A stretch of DNA of 64,000 nt from Levilactobacillus lanxiensis (GTDB lineage Bacteria; Bacillota; Bacilli; Lactobacillales; Lactobacillaceae). Each line of letters begins with the position of its first letter. Position 1 is the first letter of the stretch. Location: contig NZ_BOLN01000011.1 of assembly GCF_016861655.1 (NCBI RefSeq), positions 1-64,000 of the forward strand, in the 5' to 3' direction. Below, in pieces: positions 57,007 to 64,000 of the stretch. The notes beneath the pieces are model-generated. The model was given only the letters and a program-made list of their open reading frames with translations, was not told the origin of the DNA and did no database searches. Both the position numbers and the translations under genes were made by a program.

Positions 57007-58488
57007 ATGATGTCTATCCCAAATGAAAAAAGTTACGATGTTGTCGTTGCTGGTACCGGTGCTGCCGGTATGTCAGCCGCTTTGACCGCTGCACAACAAG
57101 GCCTGAAGGTTTTATTGCTGGAAAAGGGTCACACGACTGGTGGAAGCAGTAACTATACGGAAGGCTTGTTCGCCGTTGATTCTTACTTACAAAAGGACGC
57201 TGGCATTCACGTTTCTGGGACGGAAGTCTTAAAGGAAGAAGTCGCCTACTCCAAGTACAAGGCCGATTCCAGAATTTGGCGGAAGTATGTCGATGCTAGT
57301 GCCGATAACGTGCAATGGTTAGCCGACCAAGGCGTTGAGTACGAAGGCGTTCAAGCAATGGGCGACGGTGAAGCCACCTGGCACATTTACAAGGGGATGG
57401 GGAACCAAGTCATTCACGGTGCCCTGCAGCCTAAAGCCGAAGAAGCTGGTGTCGAAATTTTAACGTCAACCTCAGCCCAAGGTCTGCATCGCAATGACAA
57501 CGGTGAAATCGTGGCCGTTGATGTGAAGGATGAAGATTCTGGTAAAGTCGTTGAGATTCAAACACCTGCAGTTGTCATGGCCACGGGTGGTTACCTCAAC
57601 AACCCTAAGATGATGTCAGAGTTAACAGCCTACGACACGGACCGTTTGATTCCCGTTAGTTCTGGCAAAGGAACCGGCGATGGGTTACAAATGGCCTGGG
57701 ATGCGGGCGCTAAGCCTTCTGGTACGGGGACTGCAATGCTCTTTGGCGGTTACTTGAAAGATCCAGACGAACCTTCATTCAAGTTCATGGGCTCACAAAT
57801 GAACGCAGCGGCCGGCCAACAACCTCTGCTGTGGGTCAATGAAAAGGGTGAACGTTTCGTTGATGAAAGTGTCGTTTACAACTTCTCCTACGCGGGTAAC
57901 GCTATGTACACCCAAAACGCCGTCTACAGTATTCTGGATCAAGGCGTCATCGACCGGATGGCAACTGAAGGAAACTTCATGGGCTTAGGCGTTTACGTTA
58001 AGCGTGGTGAAAAGATGACGAAGCTCCAAGACGAAATTGATGCCGCCGTTGCTGCCGACAAGCCATTCATTTTCAAGGCGGACACGTTAGAAGAGTTGGC
58101 TGAGAAGATGCAACAGCCGGTTGCGCAACTTAGCCAGACGATTCACCAATACAACCAATCAGCCGAAAAGGGCGAAGATGACTTGTTTGGGAAGGATGCG
58201 GCCTACATGGTGCCGGTCAACCAAGGACCTTACTACGGCTTCAAGCTGAACACGGGGGCCTTCTGTACGATGGGTGGTCTACAAGTGACGCCAGAAAATG
58301 AAGTTCTGGATAACGATGGCCAAGTGATTCCTGGTCTGTACGCGGCCGGAAATGATTCTTCTGGTTTGGTTGGGGACACCTATGGTCCGAACATGCCAGG
58401 GACGTGCGTGGGTTACGCCTTCTACTCAGGGCGGAATGCCGGGCAAAGCATTGCCAGCTATTTAAAAGTGGCAGAGGAGACGGCCTGA
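57007..58488 (+). CDS. FAD-binding fumarate-reductase-like flavoprotein
   Basis: 493 residues; ATG 57007 (or 57010) follows GGAGG. FAD motif VVVAGTGAAGMSAAL with LLLEKGHTTGG (about 10-45), VMATGGYLNN (about 195), substrate domain to about 370, and C-terminal GLYAAGNDSSGLVGDTYG and GYAFYSGRNAG (about 445-482). This is the fumarate reductase/succinate dehydrogenase flavoprotein fold without haem or FMN-binding domains. In lactobacilli such flavoproteins include hydroxycinnamate (HcrB) and vinylphenol (VprA) reductases. With a divergent LysR gene and a following FMN reductase gene, an enoate or phenolic-acid reductase is a good guess; fumarate remains possible. Confidence 0.85.
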   Translation: MMSIPNEKSYDVVVAGTGAAGMSAALTAAQQGLKVLLLEKGHTTGGSSNYTEGLFAVDSYLQKDAGIHVSGTEVLKEEVAYSKYKADSRIWRKYVDASADNVQWLADQGVEYEGVQAMGDGEATWHIYKGMGNQVIHGALQPKAEEAGVEILTSTSAQGLHRNDNGEIVAVDVKDEDSGKVVEIQTPAVVMATGGYLNNPKMMSELTAYDTDRLIPVSSGKGTGDGLQMAWDAGAKPSGTGTAMLFGGYLKDPDEPSFKFMGSQMNAAAGQQPLLWVNEKGERFVDESVVYNFSYAGNAMYTQNAVYSILDQGVIDRMATEGNFMGLGVYVKRGEKMTKLQDEIDAAVAADKPFIFKADTLEELAEKMQQPVAQLSQTIHQYNQSAEKGEDDLFGKDAAYMVPVNQGPYYGFKLNTGAFCTMGGLQVTPENEVLDNDGQVIPGLYAAGNDSSGLVGDTYGPNMPGTCVGYAFYSGRNAGQSIASYLKVAEETA

Positions 58489-59045
58489 TGAAAATTATTG
58501 GTTTAGTTGGGAACAACGCCGACTTCTCTTACAATCGCTTATTGCTACAGTTCATGGCCCAACACTTTACGACGGACGTGACGATTGAGGTGCAGGAAAT
58601 TAAAGAGCTGCCTTTATTCAACGAATCAACGGCCCAGCCAACGCCGGCATGTGTCATTGCCATGGCAGAAAAAATTGCGGCAGCAGACGGTGTGGTCATT
58701 GCGACACCGGAATATGACCACTCGATTCCAGCCAGCCTCAAGAATTGTTTGGAATGGTTATCCTACGCGGCACACCCCTTTGCAGATAAACCCGTGATGG
58801 TGGTCGGTGCATCACTCGGTCAACAGGGGACGTCATTCGCCCAAACGCAGTTACGAGAAATTTTAAATTCACCGGGCTTGAACGCGCACGTTCTGTCAGG
58901 CAATCAATTTATGCTGGGCTTCGCAAAACAACAATTCAACGAAGCGGGGCAGTTAACCGACGACCGGACACTGAAATTTTTGACGACGTGTTTTGAAACG
59001 TTCCAGCAGTTTATTCAAGCGCATCAGTTAGTTCCAGCCGAATAG
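58488..59045 (+). CDS. NADPH-dependent FMN reductase family protein
   Basis: 185 residues from ATG 58488, overlapping the previous stop (ATGA) with GAGGAGA upstream, so translation is coupled. Flavodoxin-like fold: KIIGLVGNNADFSYNRLLLQFM (phosphate-binding start), EIKELPLFNE, ADGVVIATPEYDHSIPASLKNCLEWLS (FMN contact, about 72-98), VMVVGASLGQQGT. It would pass electrons from NAD(P)H to flavin and on to the partner flavoprotein, as the HcrA-type subunit does. Terminator follows. Confidence 0.88.
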   Translation: MKIIGLVGNNADFSYNRLLLQFMAQHFTTDVTIEVQEIKELPLFNESTAQPTPACVIAMAEKIAAADGVVIATPEYDHSIPASLKNCLEWLSYAAHPFADKPVMVVGASLGQQGTSFAQTQLREILNSPGLNAHVLSGNQFMLGFAKQQFNEAGQLTDDRTLKFLTTCFETFQQFIQAHQLVPAE

Positions 59046-59069
59046 GCAAATTAAATAGATCAGCTATGC

Positions 59070-59101
59070 GGGACACTTCCAGTTAGGGGGTGTCCCTTTT
59101 T
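59070..59101 (+). terminator. Rho-independent terminator
   Basis: GGGACAC (59070-59076) pairs with GTGTCCC (59090-59096), followed by T5. Confidence 0.8.
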
Positions 59102-59156
59102 CGTGGTCGTCCAGGGGCTTAACTAGCCTGATAGCCAATACGATTCCCCTATTCAG

Positions 59157-59178
59157 CGAACACTTGTTCTGATATAGT
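59157..59178 (+). promoter_or_regulatory. LexA-like SOS box overlapping a promoter
   Basis: CGAACACTTGTTCT (59157-59170) carries GAAC-N4-GTTC, the core of the Gram-positive SOS box, and is followed 2 bp later by -10-like TATAGT (59173-59178). It would place the HigA-like gene under DNA-damage control. Confidence 0.5.
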
Positions 59179-59245
59179 AGACCATACACCAGATGAAACT
59201 AGTGATATAACAGTGTTTGTGGGCAGGCTGAAGGAGGTTTCTATA

Positions 59246-59530
59246 TTGAGCAGAAAAGGGTTCCCTTTGAATCGGGATTATGTATCAAAACCGGGAGAAA
59301 TATTGGCGGAATCGTTGGCAGCTTTGGGCATTTCACCAGGCGAATTGGCCCATCGAACTGCCACGCCACCCGATTATGTTGCGGCGGTTCTGAGCGGGGA
59401 TGCACGGGTAACGGTGGCTTTTGCGGAAAAATTGGCGACCGTCATCGCAATGAAACCGGGATTCTGGCTACGATTGGATAAAAACTACCAGTATTTCAAG
59501 AAGCATGGCCGTGAAATGCCCCCCATTTAA
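59246..59530 (+). CDS. HigA-type XRE antitoxin-like protein, no toxin partner
   Basis: 94 residues from TTG 59246, 8 nt behind AAGGAGG (59231-59237). PGEILAESLAALGISPGELAHRT (helix-turn-helix, about 16-38), then VAAVLSGDARVTVAFAEKLATVIAMKPGFWLRLDKNYQYF; the FWLRLDxxY tail is diagnostic for the HigA/VapI antitoxins. These repress their own operon and neutralise a HigB mRNA interferase. No RelE/HigB-like frame lies on either side, so it is an orphan. A LexA-like box stands at its promoter. Confidence 0.82.
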   Translation: MSRKGFPLNRDYVSKPGEILAESLAALGISPGELAHRTATPPDYVAAVLSGDARVTVAFAEKLATVIAMKPGFWLRLDKNYQYFKKHGREMPPI

Positions 59531-59544
59531 AAAAATAGGCCAAC

Positions 59545-59577
59545 AAAAAATCGGAGCTTCCCGATGGACACTCCGAT
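59545..59577 (-). terminator. Terminator of the MerR gene
   Basis: On the minus strand TCGGAG (59576-59571) pairs with CTCCGA (59556-59551), followed by T6. Confidence 0.65.
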
Positions 59578-59631
59578 ATCAGGGTTGCAGCATAGCAGCT
59601 ATCTCCGCGCGGCACGGGCCACGGTCTCCGG

Positions 59632-60048
59632 TTAAACGACTTGATCGTCCAACTCACCAATTTCCTCGATCATGGTATCTAGTTCACTCTTGGATAGGGT
59701 GGAGGTTGTGAGGGCCTCGGCCATTTGGTCGGTCAAAACGGCAAGTTCGGCGTAAAAATGTTGGTTATCAATGAACTGCGCGTGCTTTCCCGTGATGAAC
59801 CGGAGAGTATCGGCACAGCAGGTGGCACAGACGTTGGCCGAGCGTAGGTGGAGGATGTCTTGGATTTCATCCAAAGGCAGGCCCGCGCGTTTGAGACTAT
59901 GGATGATGCGATAGGTGGTGAGGTCTTCGACCGTGTATTGGCGGTAATTGCCGTCGGTACGACCTGGCACAAGAATACCCATTTTCTCGTAGAAACGCAG
60001 GGTGTCTGGATGACAGTCCACCTTTTCAGCGAATTCTTTTATATTCAT
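59632..60048 (-). CDS. MerR-family transcriptional regulator with Cys cluster
   Basis: 138 residues from ATG 60048 (GGAGATG upstream). MerR winged helix: IKEFAEKVDCHPDTLRFYEKMGIL and GNYRQYTVEDLTTYRIIHSLKRAG (about 3-60), a dimerisation helix, and a VCATCCADTL cluster near 77 followed by HAQF. The three clustered Cys, plus Cys12, could bind a metal or sense thiol stress, but sequence alone does not decide. No adjacent target gene is apparent; it may act at its own promoter or on the convergent HigA region. Confidence 0.85.
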   Translation of the reverse strand: MNIKEFAEKVDCHPDTLRFYEKMGILVPGRTDGNYRQYTVEDLTTYRIIHSLKRAGLPLDEIQDILHLRSANVCATCCADTLRFITGKHAQFIDNQHFYAELAVLTDQMAEALTTSTLSKSELDTMIEEIGELDDQVV

Positions 60049-60154
60049 AAGCCATTCATCTCCTCTGATTGCGACAAGATTACCACGTGAGCCAATGATA
60101 GGGTTAAGAAATGCTATCCAGGTTGGAATTTTAACCGAGGTTCGGTGAGTTAAT

Positions 60155-60191
60155 TAAAAAATCGACTTATCCGCTTAGCGGGTAAGTCGAT
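60155..60191 (-). terminator. Terminator of the lipL-HD-Cof operon
   Basis: On the minus strand ATCGACTTACCCGC pairs with GCGGATAAGTCGAT, then T6. A strong intrinsic terminator at the end of the four-gene operon. Confidence 0.85.
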
Positions 60192-60208
60192 AACGGGTCA
60201 GATTAGTT

Positions 60209-61018
60209 TTACTGTAGGGCATACTTCCGAATGGCGGCAGCAACACCATTTTCGGCGTTCGTCAGGGTGACTGCTTGGGCCGCTTCCTTGACCTCGTCGA
60301 TAGCATTGCCCATGGCGACCCCTAAACCGGCGTACTTAATCATGGTCAGGTCGTTGCCTTGGTCACCTAAGGTCATCACGTCGTCAGCGGTCAGCCCCAA
60401 CTGGGTAACCAATTCGCCCAGGGTGCCCCCCTTGCTGGCGTGATTGTTCATGACTTCGATAAAGTAGGGCGCACTTTGAACCACGCTGAAGCGCTCCTTA
60501 AAACTCTGTGGCATGTTGGCCTTAACCCGGTCAATCACAGCAGGGTCGTCAACGAACATAGCCTTAGAAATCGTCAGGTCACGGGGTGTTTCGCTAACTT
60601 CGCGGTACCGAATCAACATCCGGACCAGGTAGCTTTCCGCGATGGTGTAGGCACTGATGTTTTTGTTGGCCGTGTAAATGTAGTCGGGCGTTTCGATTTG
60701 GAAATGTGATTGGAGTTTGCGGGACAAACTTTCCAGGTCAATGTAGTCGTCATAGGTCAATGAATGATTGGTCAGGACCTTGCCCGAAATCGTTTGGGCG
60801 ACGGAACCATTAAAGGTGATGGCGTATTGGTCGTCACCGCTGATTTCCATGGCGTCGAGGTAAGGTTGGACCCCGGTCAGAGGCCGCCCGGTACACAGAA
60901 CGACCTTGATGCCTTGGGCTTTGGCTGCTTGTACGGCGTCAATCGTTTCTTGGGCCAACTCGTTTTTTTCGTTGAGTAGTGTGCCGTCGATGTCAATCGC
61001 AATTAATTTGATGGTCAT
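60209..61018 (-). CDS. Cof-type HAD phosphatase (copy 2)
   Basis: 269 residues behind AAAGGAGA. HAD motif I IDIDGTLL (Asp8, Asp10), motif II LCTGRP, motif III Lys around SKGGTLGEL, motif [16 protein letters not shown] (about 215). C2-type cap (about 85-190). Cof hydrolases dephosphorylate sugar phosphates or flavin/pyridoxal phosphates. Last gene of the operon and a close paralogue of the gene just upstream, with a 21-bp gap. Confidence 0.92.
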   Translation of the reverse strand: MTIKLIAIDIDGTLLNEKNELAQETIDAVQAAKAQGIKVVLCTGRPLTGVQPYLDAMEISGDDQYAITFNGSVAQTISGKVLTNHSLTYDDYIDLESLSRKLQSHFQIETPDYIYTANKNISAYTIAESYLVRMLIRYREVSETPRDLTISKAMFVDDPAVIDRVKANMPQSFKERFSVVQSAPYFIEVMNNHASKGGTLGELVTQLGLTADDVMTLGDQGNDLTMIKYAGLGVAMGNAIDEVKEAAQAVTLTNAENGVAAAIRKYALQ

Positions 61019-61039
61019 GGATGCGTCTCCTTTAGGTAA

Positions 61040-61852
61040 TTAAAGTGATAGTGCGTATTTCAAAATGGCGTTTGCTACACCGTCTTCGGCATTACTGCCG
61101 GTAACGGCATCGGCCGCGGCTTGCACCGTTGCCGTGGCGTTACCCATGGCGACGCCTAAGCCGGCGGCCTGGAGCATTGGCAAATCATTTTCACCATCCC
61201 CGATGGCCATGGTCTCGTCAGCGGTAATGTTTAGCCGCTCGGCGAGTTCCGTGAGGGCCGCGGCCTTGCTAACGTGGTGGTTAAGGACCTCGATGAAATG
61301 TGGGTCCGTCCGAACCACGTAGAACTGGTGATGCAGTGCAGGTGGTAAGGTCTGCTCGAAGTGGTCGATGACGTCTTTCTCGTCAATGTAGACGAAGGTC
61401 AGTAGATCCTCCCCAGCAGGAATCTTATCGGCCGGTTGGTAGTTTAATGGCAAATGGACTAACCGACTCTCACGAATCGAGTAGGCACTGGCTGGCCGAT
61501 TGGGTGTGTAAATGGCTTGGGGGGTAATTAAATGGTAGTGCACCTCTGAGTGATCAGCCAGGTCGGCCAGACGTTCGGCGTCATTTAAGCTAAGTGAATG
61601 GGTGATCAGCGGGTGCCCACTGGTGGTTTGAATCGACGCACCATCGTGGGTGATGACGTATTGGTCGTCACCGGTTAAATCGAGCATATCTAAGTAGGGT
61701 TGCACCCCAGCGAGGGGGCGACCGCTACAGAGAACGACCTTGATGCCGGAAGCGGTCGCTGCCTTAATGGCGTCGATGGTGGAGAGCGCTAATTTATTAT
61801 TGGGTGTGAGTAAGGTGCCGTCAATATCGAGTGAAATGAGTTTAACCGTCAT
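61040..61852 (-). CDS. Cof-type HAD phosphatase (copy 1)
   Basis: 270 residues; ATG 61852 lies 2 bp after the HD-protein stop, with AAGGAG inside the end of that gene, so translation is coupled. Motif I LDIDGTLL, motif II LCSGRP, motif III KAAALTELA and motif IV GDGENDLPMLQAAG. Length and domain order equal the downstream copy; the caps differ more than the cores, pointing to duplication followed by substrate divergence. Confidence 0.92.
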   Translation of the reverse strand: MTVKLISLDIDGTLLTPNNKLALSTIDAIKAATASGIKVVLCSGRPLAGVQPYLDMLDLTGDDQYVITHDGASIQTTSGHPLITHSLSLNDAERLADLADHSEVHYHLITPQAIYTPNRPASAYSIRESRLVHLPLNYQPADKIPAGEDLLTFVYIDEKDVIDHFEQTLPPALHHQFYVVRTDPHFIEVLNHHVSKAAALTELAERLNITADETMAIGDGENDLPMLQAAGLGVAMGNATATVQAAADAVTGSNAEDGVANAILKYALSL

Positions 61853-61854
61853 GC

Positions 61855-63219
61855 TTAGGACTCCTTGGGTTGAATCAATTGGTTGTTCTGAATGTAGGTG
61901 CCGAATTCATCATAGATGGGCTGGAAGAGCTCGGGGGCATCGTTGCCGGGGTTCAACATTTCTTTAGGGAAGAAGAACCGTTGGTCACCCGAGAATTTGC
62001 CACGAATGGCGTTGACTAAGTCGGAAACCGTGGACAGTTCTAGTAAAGTACCATCGGGTTCTTGTAGCTCAATCTGGGTCAACGGGTAAGTCATCTTCGG
62101 ATCGTAGGCATCATCGTAAGGCAGGTCGTAACTGTTATCGGTGGCCGTATAGTAGTCCGTGTTAAAGCCCACGGAACGAATCATTTGGCGCAGCTGTGGT
62201 AACAGGGCCTTGGTCGTCTCTGAGTATTCAGCACTCTTTAGCGGCTTACGGTCGAGGAAACGATGGGCCAAGTCAGCCAGAATCTCATCTGGAGATTGGC
62301 GCCAGTGAATGAAGTAGGTCGTCAGAACACCGTCGTCGAGGTTTAAATAATCTTGCAAGTCAAATTCATGATTGAAGAACGGCAGGAGCAAATGGGGGAT
62401 GAAACTCTCATCCGTTTCGTTGGCTTGGTACAGTTCGTTGGCCCGGCCTAAGAGGTGGTCTAAGATAACTTCCATGGATCGAGAGACCGGGTGGAAGTAG
62501 ACTTGTTGATACATTTGGAAACGACTGACAATGTAATCTTCAACCGCGTGCATCCCGTTCATGGCAAAGGCAATGCCATCCTTGTAAGGCCGCATCACCC
62601 GCAGAATTCGGGTTAGATCAAACGTTCCATATTGGGTCCCCGTGTAGTAGGCGTCCCGCAAGAGATAATCCATCCGGTCAGCATCAATCTGGCTGGAGAT
62701 CATTTGGACCACCTGGGGATTTGGATAAGTCTTTTGAATCACACTGGCAACTTCGGCCGGGAAGGTTGGACTGACCCGGCGGAGTACCTGGTTGACCTCG
62801 GTTTCCGGTGAGGTCAGGATTTCAACGGTGATGGCTTCATGGTTGGTATGGAAAATATGTTCAAAGGTGTGGGAGTACGGGCCATGGCCGATGTCATGGA
62901 GTAGCGCGGCACATAGCGCGGTCAGCCGTTCATTGTCGTCCCAGCCGCCATCCCCGGGCGTCTTGGTCGGGTAATTTCGTTGAAAGTTATCACAGATTTG
63001 CCGGGTGATTTCGTAAACGCCCAACGAATGTGTGAAGCGAGAATGTTCTGCCCCGTGGAAGATCAGTGAGGCGGTTCCCAATTGCTTGATGCGACGTAGC
63101 CGCTGGAACTCGCGGGTATTGATCAGGTCAAGAATAATTTGGTGTTGCACGTAAATGTAGTTGTGCACGGGATCCCGGAAAACTTTCTCCCGGGGGAGCC
63201 GTTGTTGGGCATAAGTCAC
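61855..63219 (-). CDS. HD-domain phosphohydrolase (dGTPase/SAMHD1-like, YwfO type)
   Basis: 454 residues from GTG 63219, 8 nt behind AAGGAGG. Start region KVFRDPVHNYIYVQH, IKQLGTASLIFHGAEHSRFTHSLGVYEI, and the metal-binding ALLHDIGHGPYSHTFEH (HD near 115) mark the dNTP triphosphohydrolase branch of HD proteins; Firmicutes homologues such as YwfO/EF1143 hydrolyse dNTPs. Probably tunes the nucleotide pool. Second gene of the operon after lipL, 15 bp away. Confidence 0.92.
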   Translation of the reverse strand: MTYAQQRLPREKVFRDPVHNYIYVQHQIILDLINTREFQRLRRIKQLGTASLIFHGAEHSRFTHSLGVYEITRQICDNFQRNYPTKTPGDGGWDDNERLTALCAALLHDIGHGPYSHTFEHIFHTNHEAITVEILTSPETEVNQVLRRVSPTFPAEVASVIQKTYPNPQVVQMISSQIDADRMDYLLRDAYYTGTQYGTFDLTRILRVMRPYKDGIAFAMNGMHAVEDYIVSRFQMYQQVYFHPVSRSMEVILDHLLGRANELYQANETDESFIPHLLLPFFNHEFDLQDYLNLDDGVLTTYFIHWRQSPDEILADLAHRFLDRKPLKSAEYSETTKALLPQLRQMIRSVGFNTDYYTATDNSYDLPYDDAYDPKMTYPLTQIELQEPDGTLLELSTVSDLVNAIRGKFSGDQRFFFPKEMLNPGNDAPELFQPIYDEFGTYIQNNQLIQPKES

Positions 63220-63234
63220 ACTGATTCCTCCTTG

Positions 63235-64000
63235 CTAGTTTGAAGTGAGCCGTGGTTGGCGGCGGGCCATTTGGGCCGTGGCGTGGTCGAGCGCTGTCGT
63301 GAATTTAGGCGTGGCCATCAAGGTGGCAAGCTTTTCACGACCGACGTGCAGGCCGGCCGATTCTGCCGCGGTGATAAAGCGTTGTTCCGCGTCGGCAACT
63401 GTTAAGTCTTGGTGCAGTAATGCTGAAGTCGTGGTCATGACTTCAGGGTCGACGTCGGGGAAGCCCCATTTATTCTCGGCATCCCCGAGACCAGCCTGGT
63501 AAAAGTCCCGAATCAGTTGACCACGAGCGGGCTGATCACCGTTCACACCCAGGTACAGCATGGTGACCAGCGCATGCGGACTCCGCCGTTGGGCGATTCC
63601 CGCAATCTTATGACCGTCGACGCTTAGGTCGTAGTCACCGGGGCAGTAAGACCGAGTAATTTCATAGTGCTTCAAGGTCAGTTCAGGCCAGGCGGCGTCA
63701 ACCAACGTGGTCATTTGCGCGTAGGCGGCTTCCACACTAATTGGTGGGGTGGTCAGTGGGGCAAACAGCGAGACGTTTAACACCCCGGCATCGCTGACGA
63801 CGGCCAGGCCGCCAGAATTACGAAGAACGTAATCGTAGTCGTGAGCCTGAACGGCACTGACAGCCGCTGTCAGGTCGGGAAGCCGTTTATCCTTCAGTCC
63901 CATGATAACGGTCGGCTGCATGGTCCAGAAGTGCAGTATGGGCTCCTGAAGGTCAACAACGAGGTCTAGGAGCGCATTGGTGTAACCAAAAGCTTGATTT
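63235..64000 (-). CDS. lipL: LipL-like octanoyl/lipoyl amidotransferase, 5' end outside window
   Basis: The frame stays open to the end of the window, beyond ATG 63921: upstream codons read NALLDLVVDLQEPILHFWT, which fits the family, so the true start lies past position 64000 and at least 254 residues are present. Biotin/lipoate-protein-ligase fold: VLRNSGGLAVVSDAGVLN, probable catalytic Cys in RSYCPGDYDLSVDGHKIAGIAQRR (split), with the conserved Lys in GHKIAG. LipL moves octanoyl or lipoyl groups from GcvH to E2 subunits. It heads an operon with the HD protein and two HAD phosphatases. Confidence 0.85.
   Translation of the reverse strand, partial: NQAFGYTNALLDLVVDLQEPILHFWTMQPTVIMGLKDKRLPDLTAAVSAVQAHDYDYVLRNSGGLAVVSDAGVLNVSLFAPLTTPPISVEAAYAQMTTLVDAAWPELTLKHYEITRSYCPGDYDLSVDGHKIAGIAQRRSPHALVTMLYLGVNGDQPARGQLIRDFYQAGLGDAENKWGFPDVDPEVMTTTSALLHQDLTVADAEQRFITAAESAGLHVGREKLATLMATPKFTTALDHATAQMARRQPRLTSN

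Overview
The window is chromosomal DNA of a low-GC-phylum lactic acid bacterium, most likely a Lactobacillaceae member of the Levilactobacillus type with a base composition around 50% GC. Supporting this are a T-box-controlled trpS, a mevalonate-pathway HMG-CoA reductase beside an IspE-like kinase, an xylQPR-like alpha-xyloside locus, MucBP/LRR surface proteins, DUF3290-DUF421 pairing and the metG-tatD-rnmV-rsmA-veg-ispE ... purR-glmU-prs gene order. Genus and species are inference.

Layout. 0-0.4 kb: end of an rRNA operon (5S, then tRNA-Thr). 0.7-7 kb: exported-protein cluster (CAP-domain protein, two C39-like proteins, a giant LRR-MucBP adhesin with long Gly/Asn/Asp/Ser repeats, and a small ORF resembling a sorting-signal remnant). 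7-18 kb: NUDIX hydrolase, DUF421/DUF3290 pair, MFS exporter, disulfide-reductase-like flavoprotein, Na+/H+ antiporter, secreted protein, HelD. 18-26.7 kb: alcohol dehydrogenase, T-box/trpS, Ppx/GppA, HMG-CoA reductase, HExxH protein, sirtuin, DUF72. 26.9-33.3 kb: conserved housekeeping block metG to ispE. 33.3-51.6 kb: accessory block, including an AT-rich ImmA/IrrE + FRG-domain pair, a glycosylase-like gene without a normal start codon, alpha-xylosidase/transporter/ROK regulator, 6-phospho-beta-glucosidase plus ROK kinase, an orphan antitoxin, alpha/beta hydrolase, pyrD and a Zur-box-controlled zinc ABC transporter. 51.6-55 kb: purR-glmU-prs. 55-64 kb: LysR plus a two-gene flavoprotein reductase locus, an orphan HigA-like gene behind a LexA-like box, a MerR regulator, and an operon of a lipoyl/octanoyl transferase (cut by the window end), an HD phosphohydrolase and two tandem Cof-type HAD phosphatases.

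The most striking content is not protein-coding. Three unrelated families of about 150-250 bp intergenic repeats (called here A, B and C) occur in at least 20 full or truncated copies. In each family the junction and loop sequences are nearly constant while the helices change sequence from copy to copy with compensating changes on both strands. Family A folds as a four-helix junction and lies just downstream of genes. Family B has a conserved core of about 185 bp on a copy-specific outer stem of about 14-30 bp and lies just upstream of genes in most copies. Family C is a long segmented hairpin plus a second hairpin, just downstream of genes. This is a strong signature of structured RNA (or structure-selected mobile DNA), and I do not recognise the families.

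No transposase, integrase, prophage, CRISPR array or replication origin was seen.
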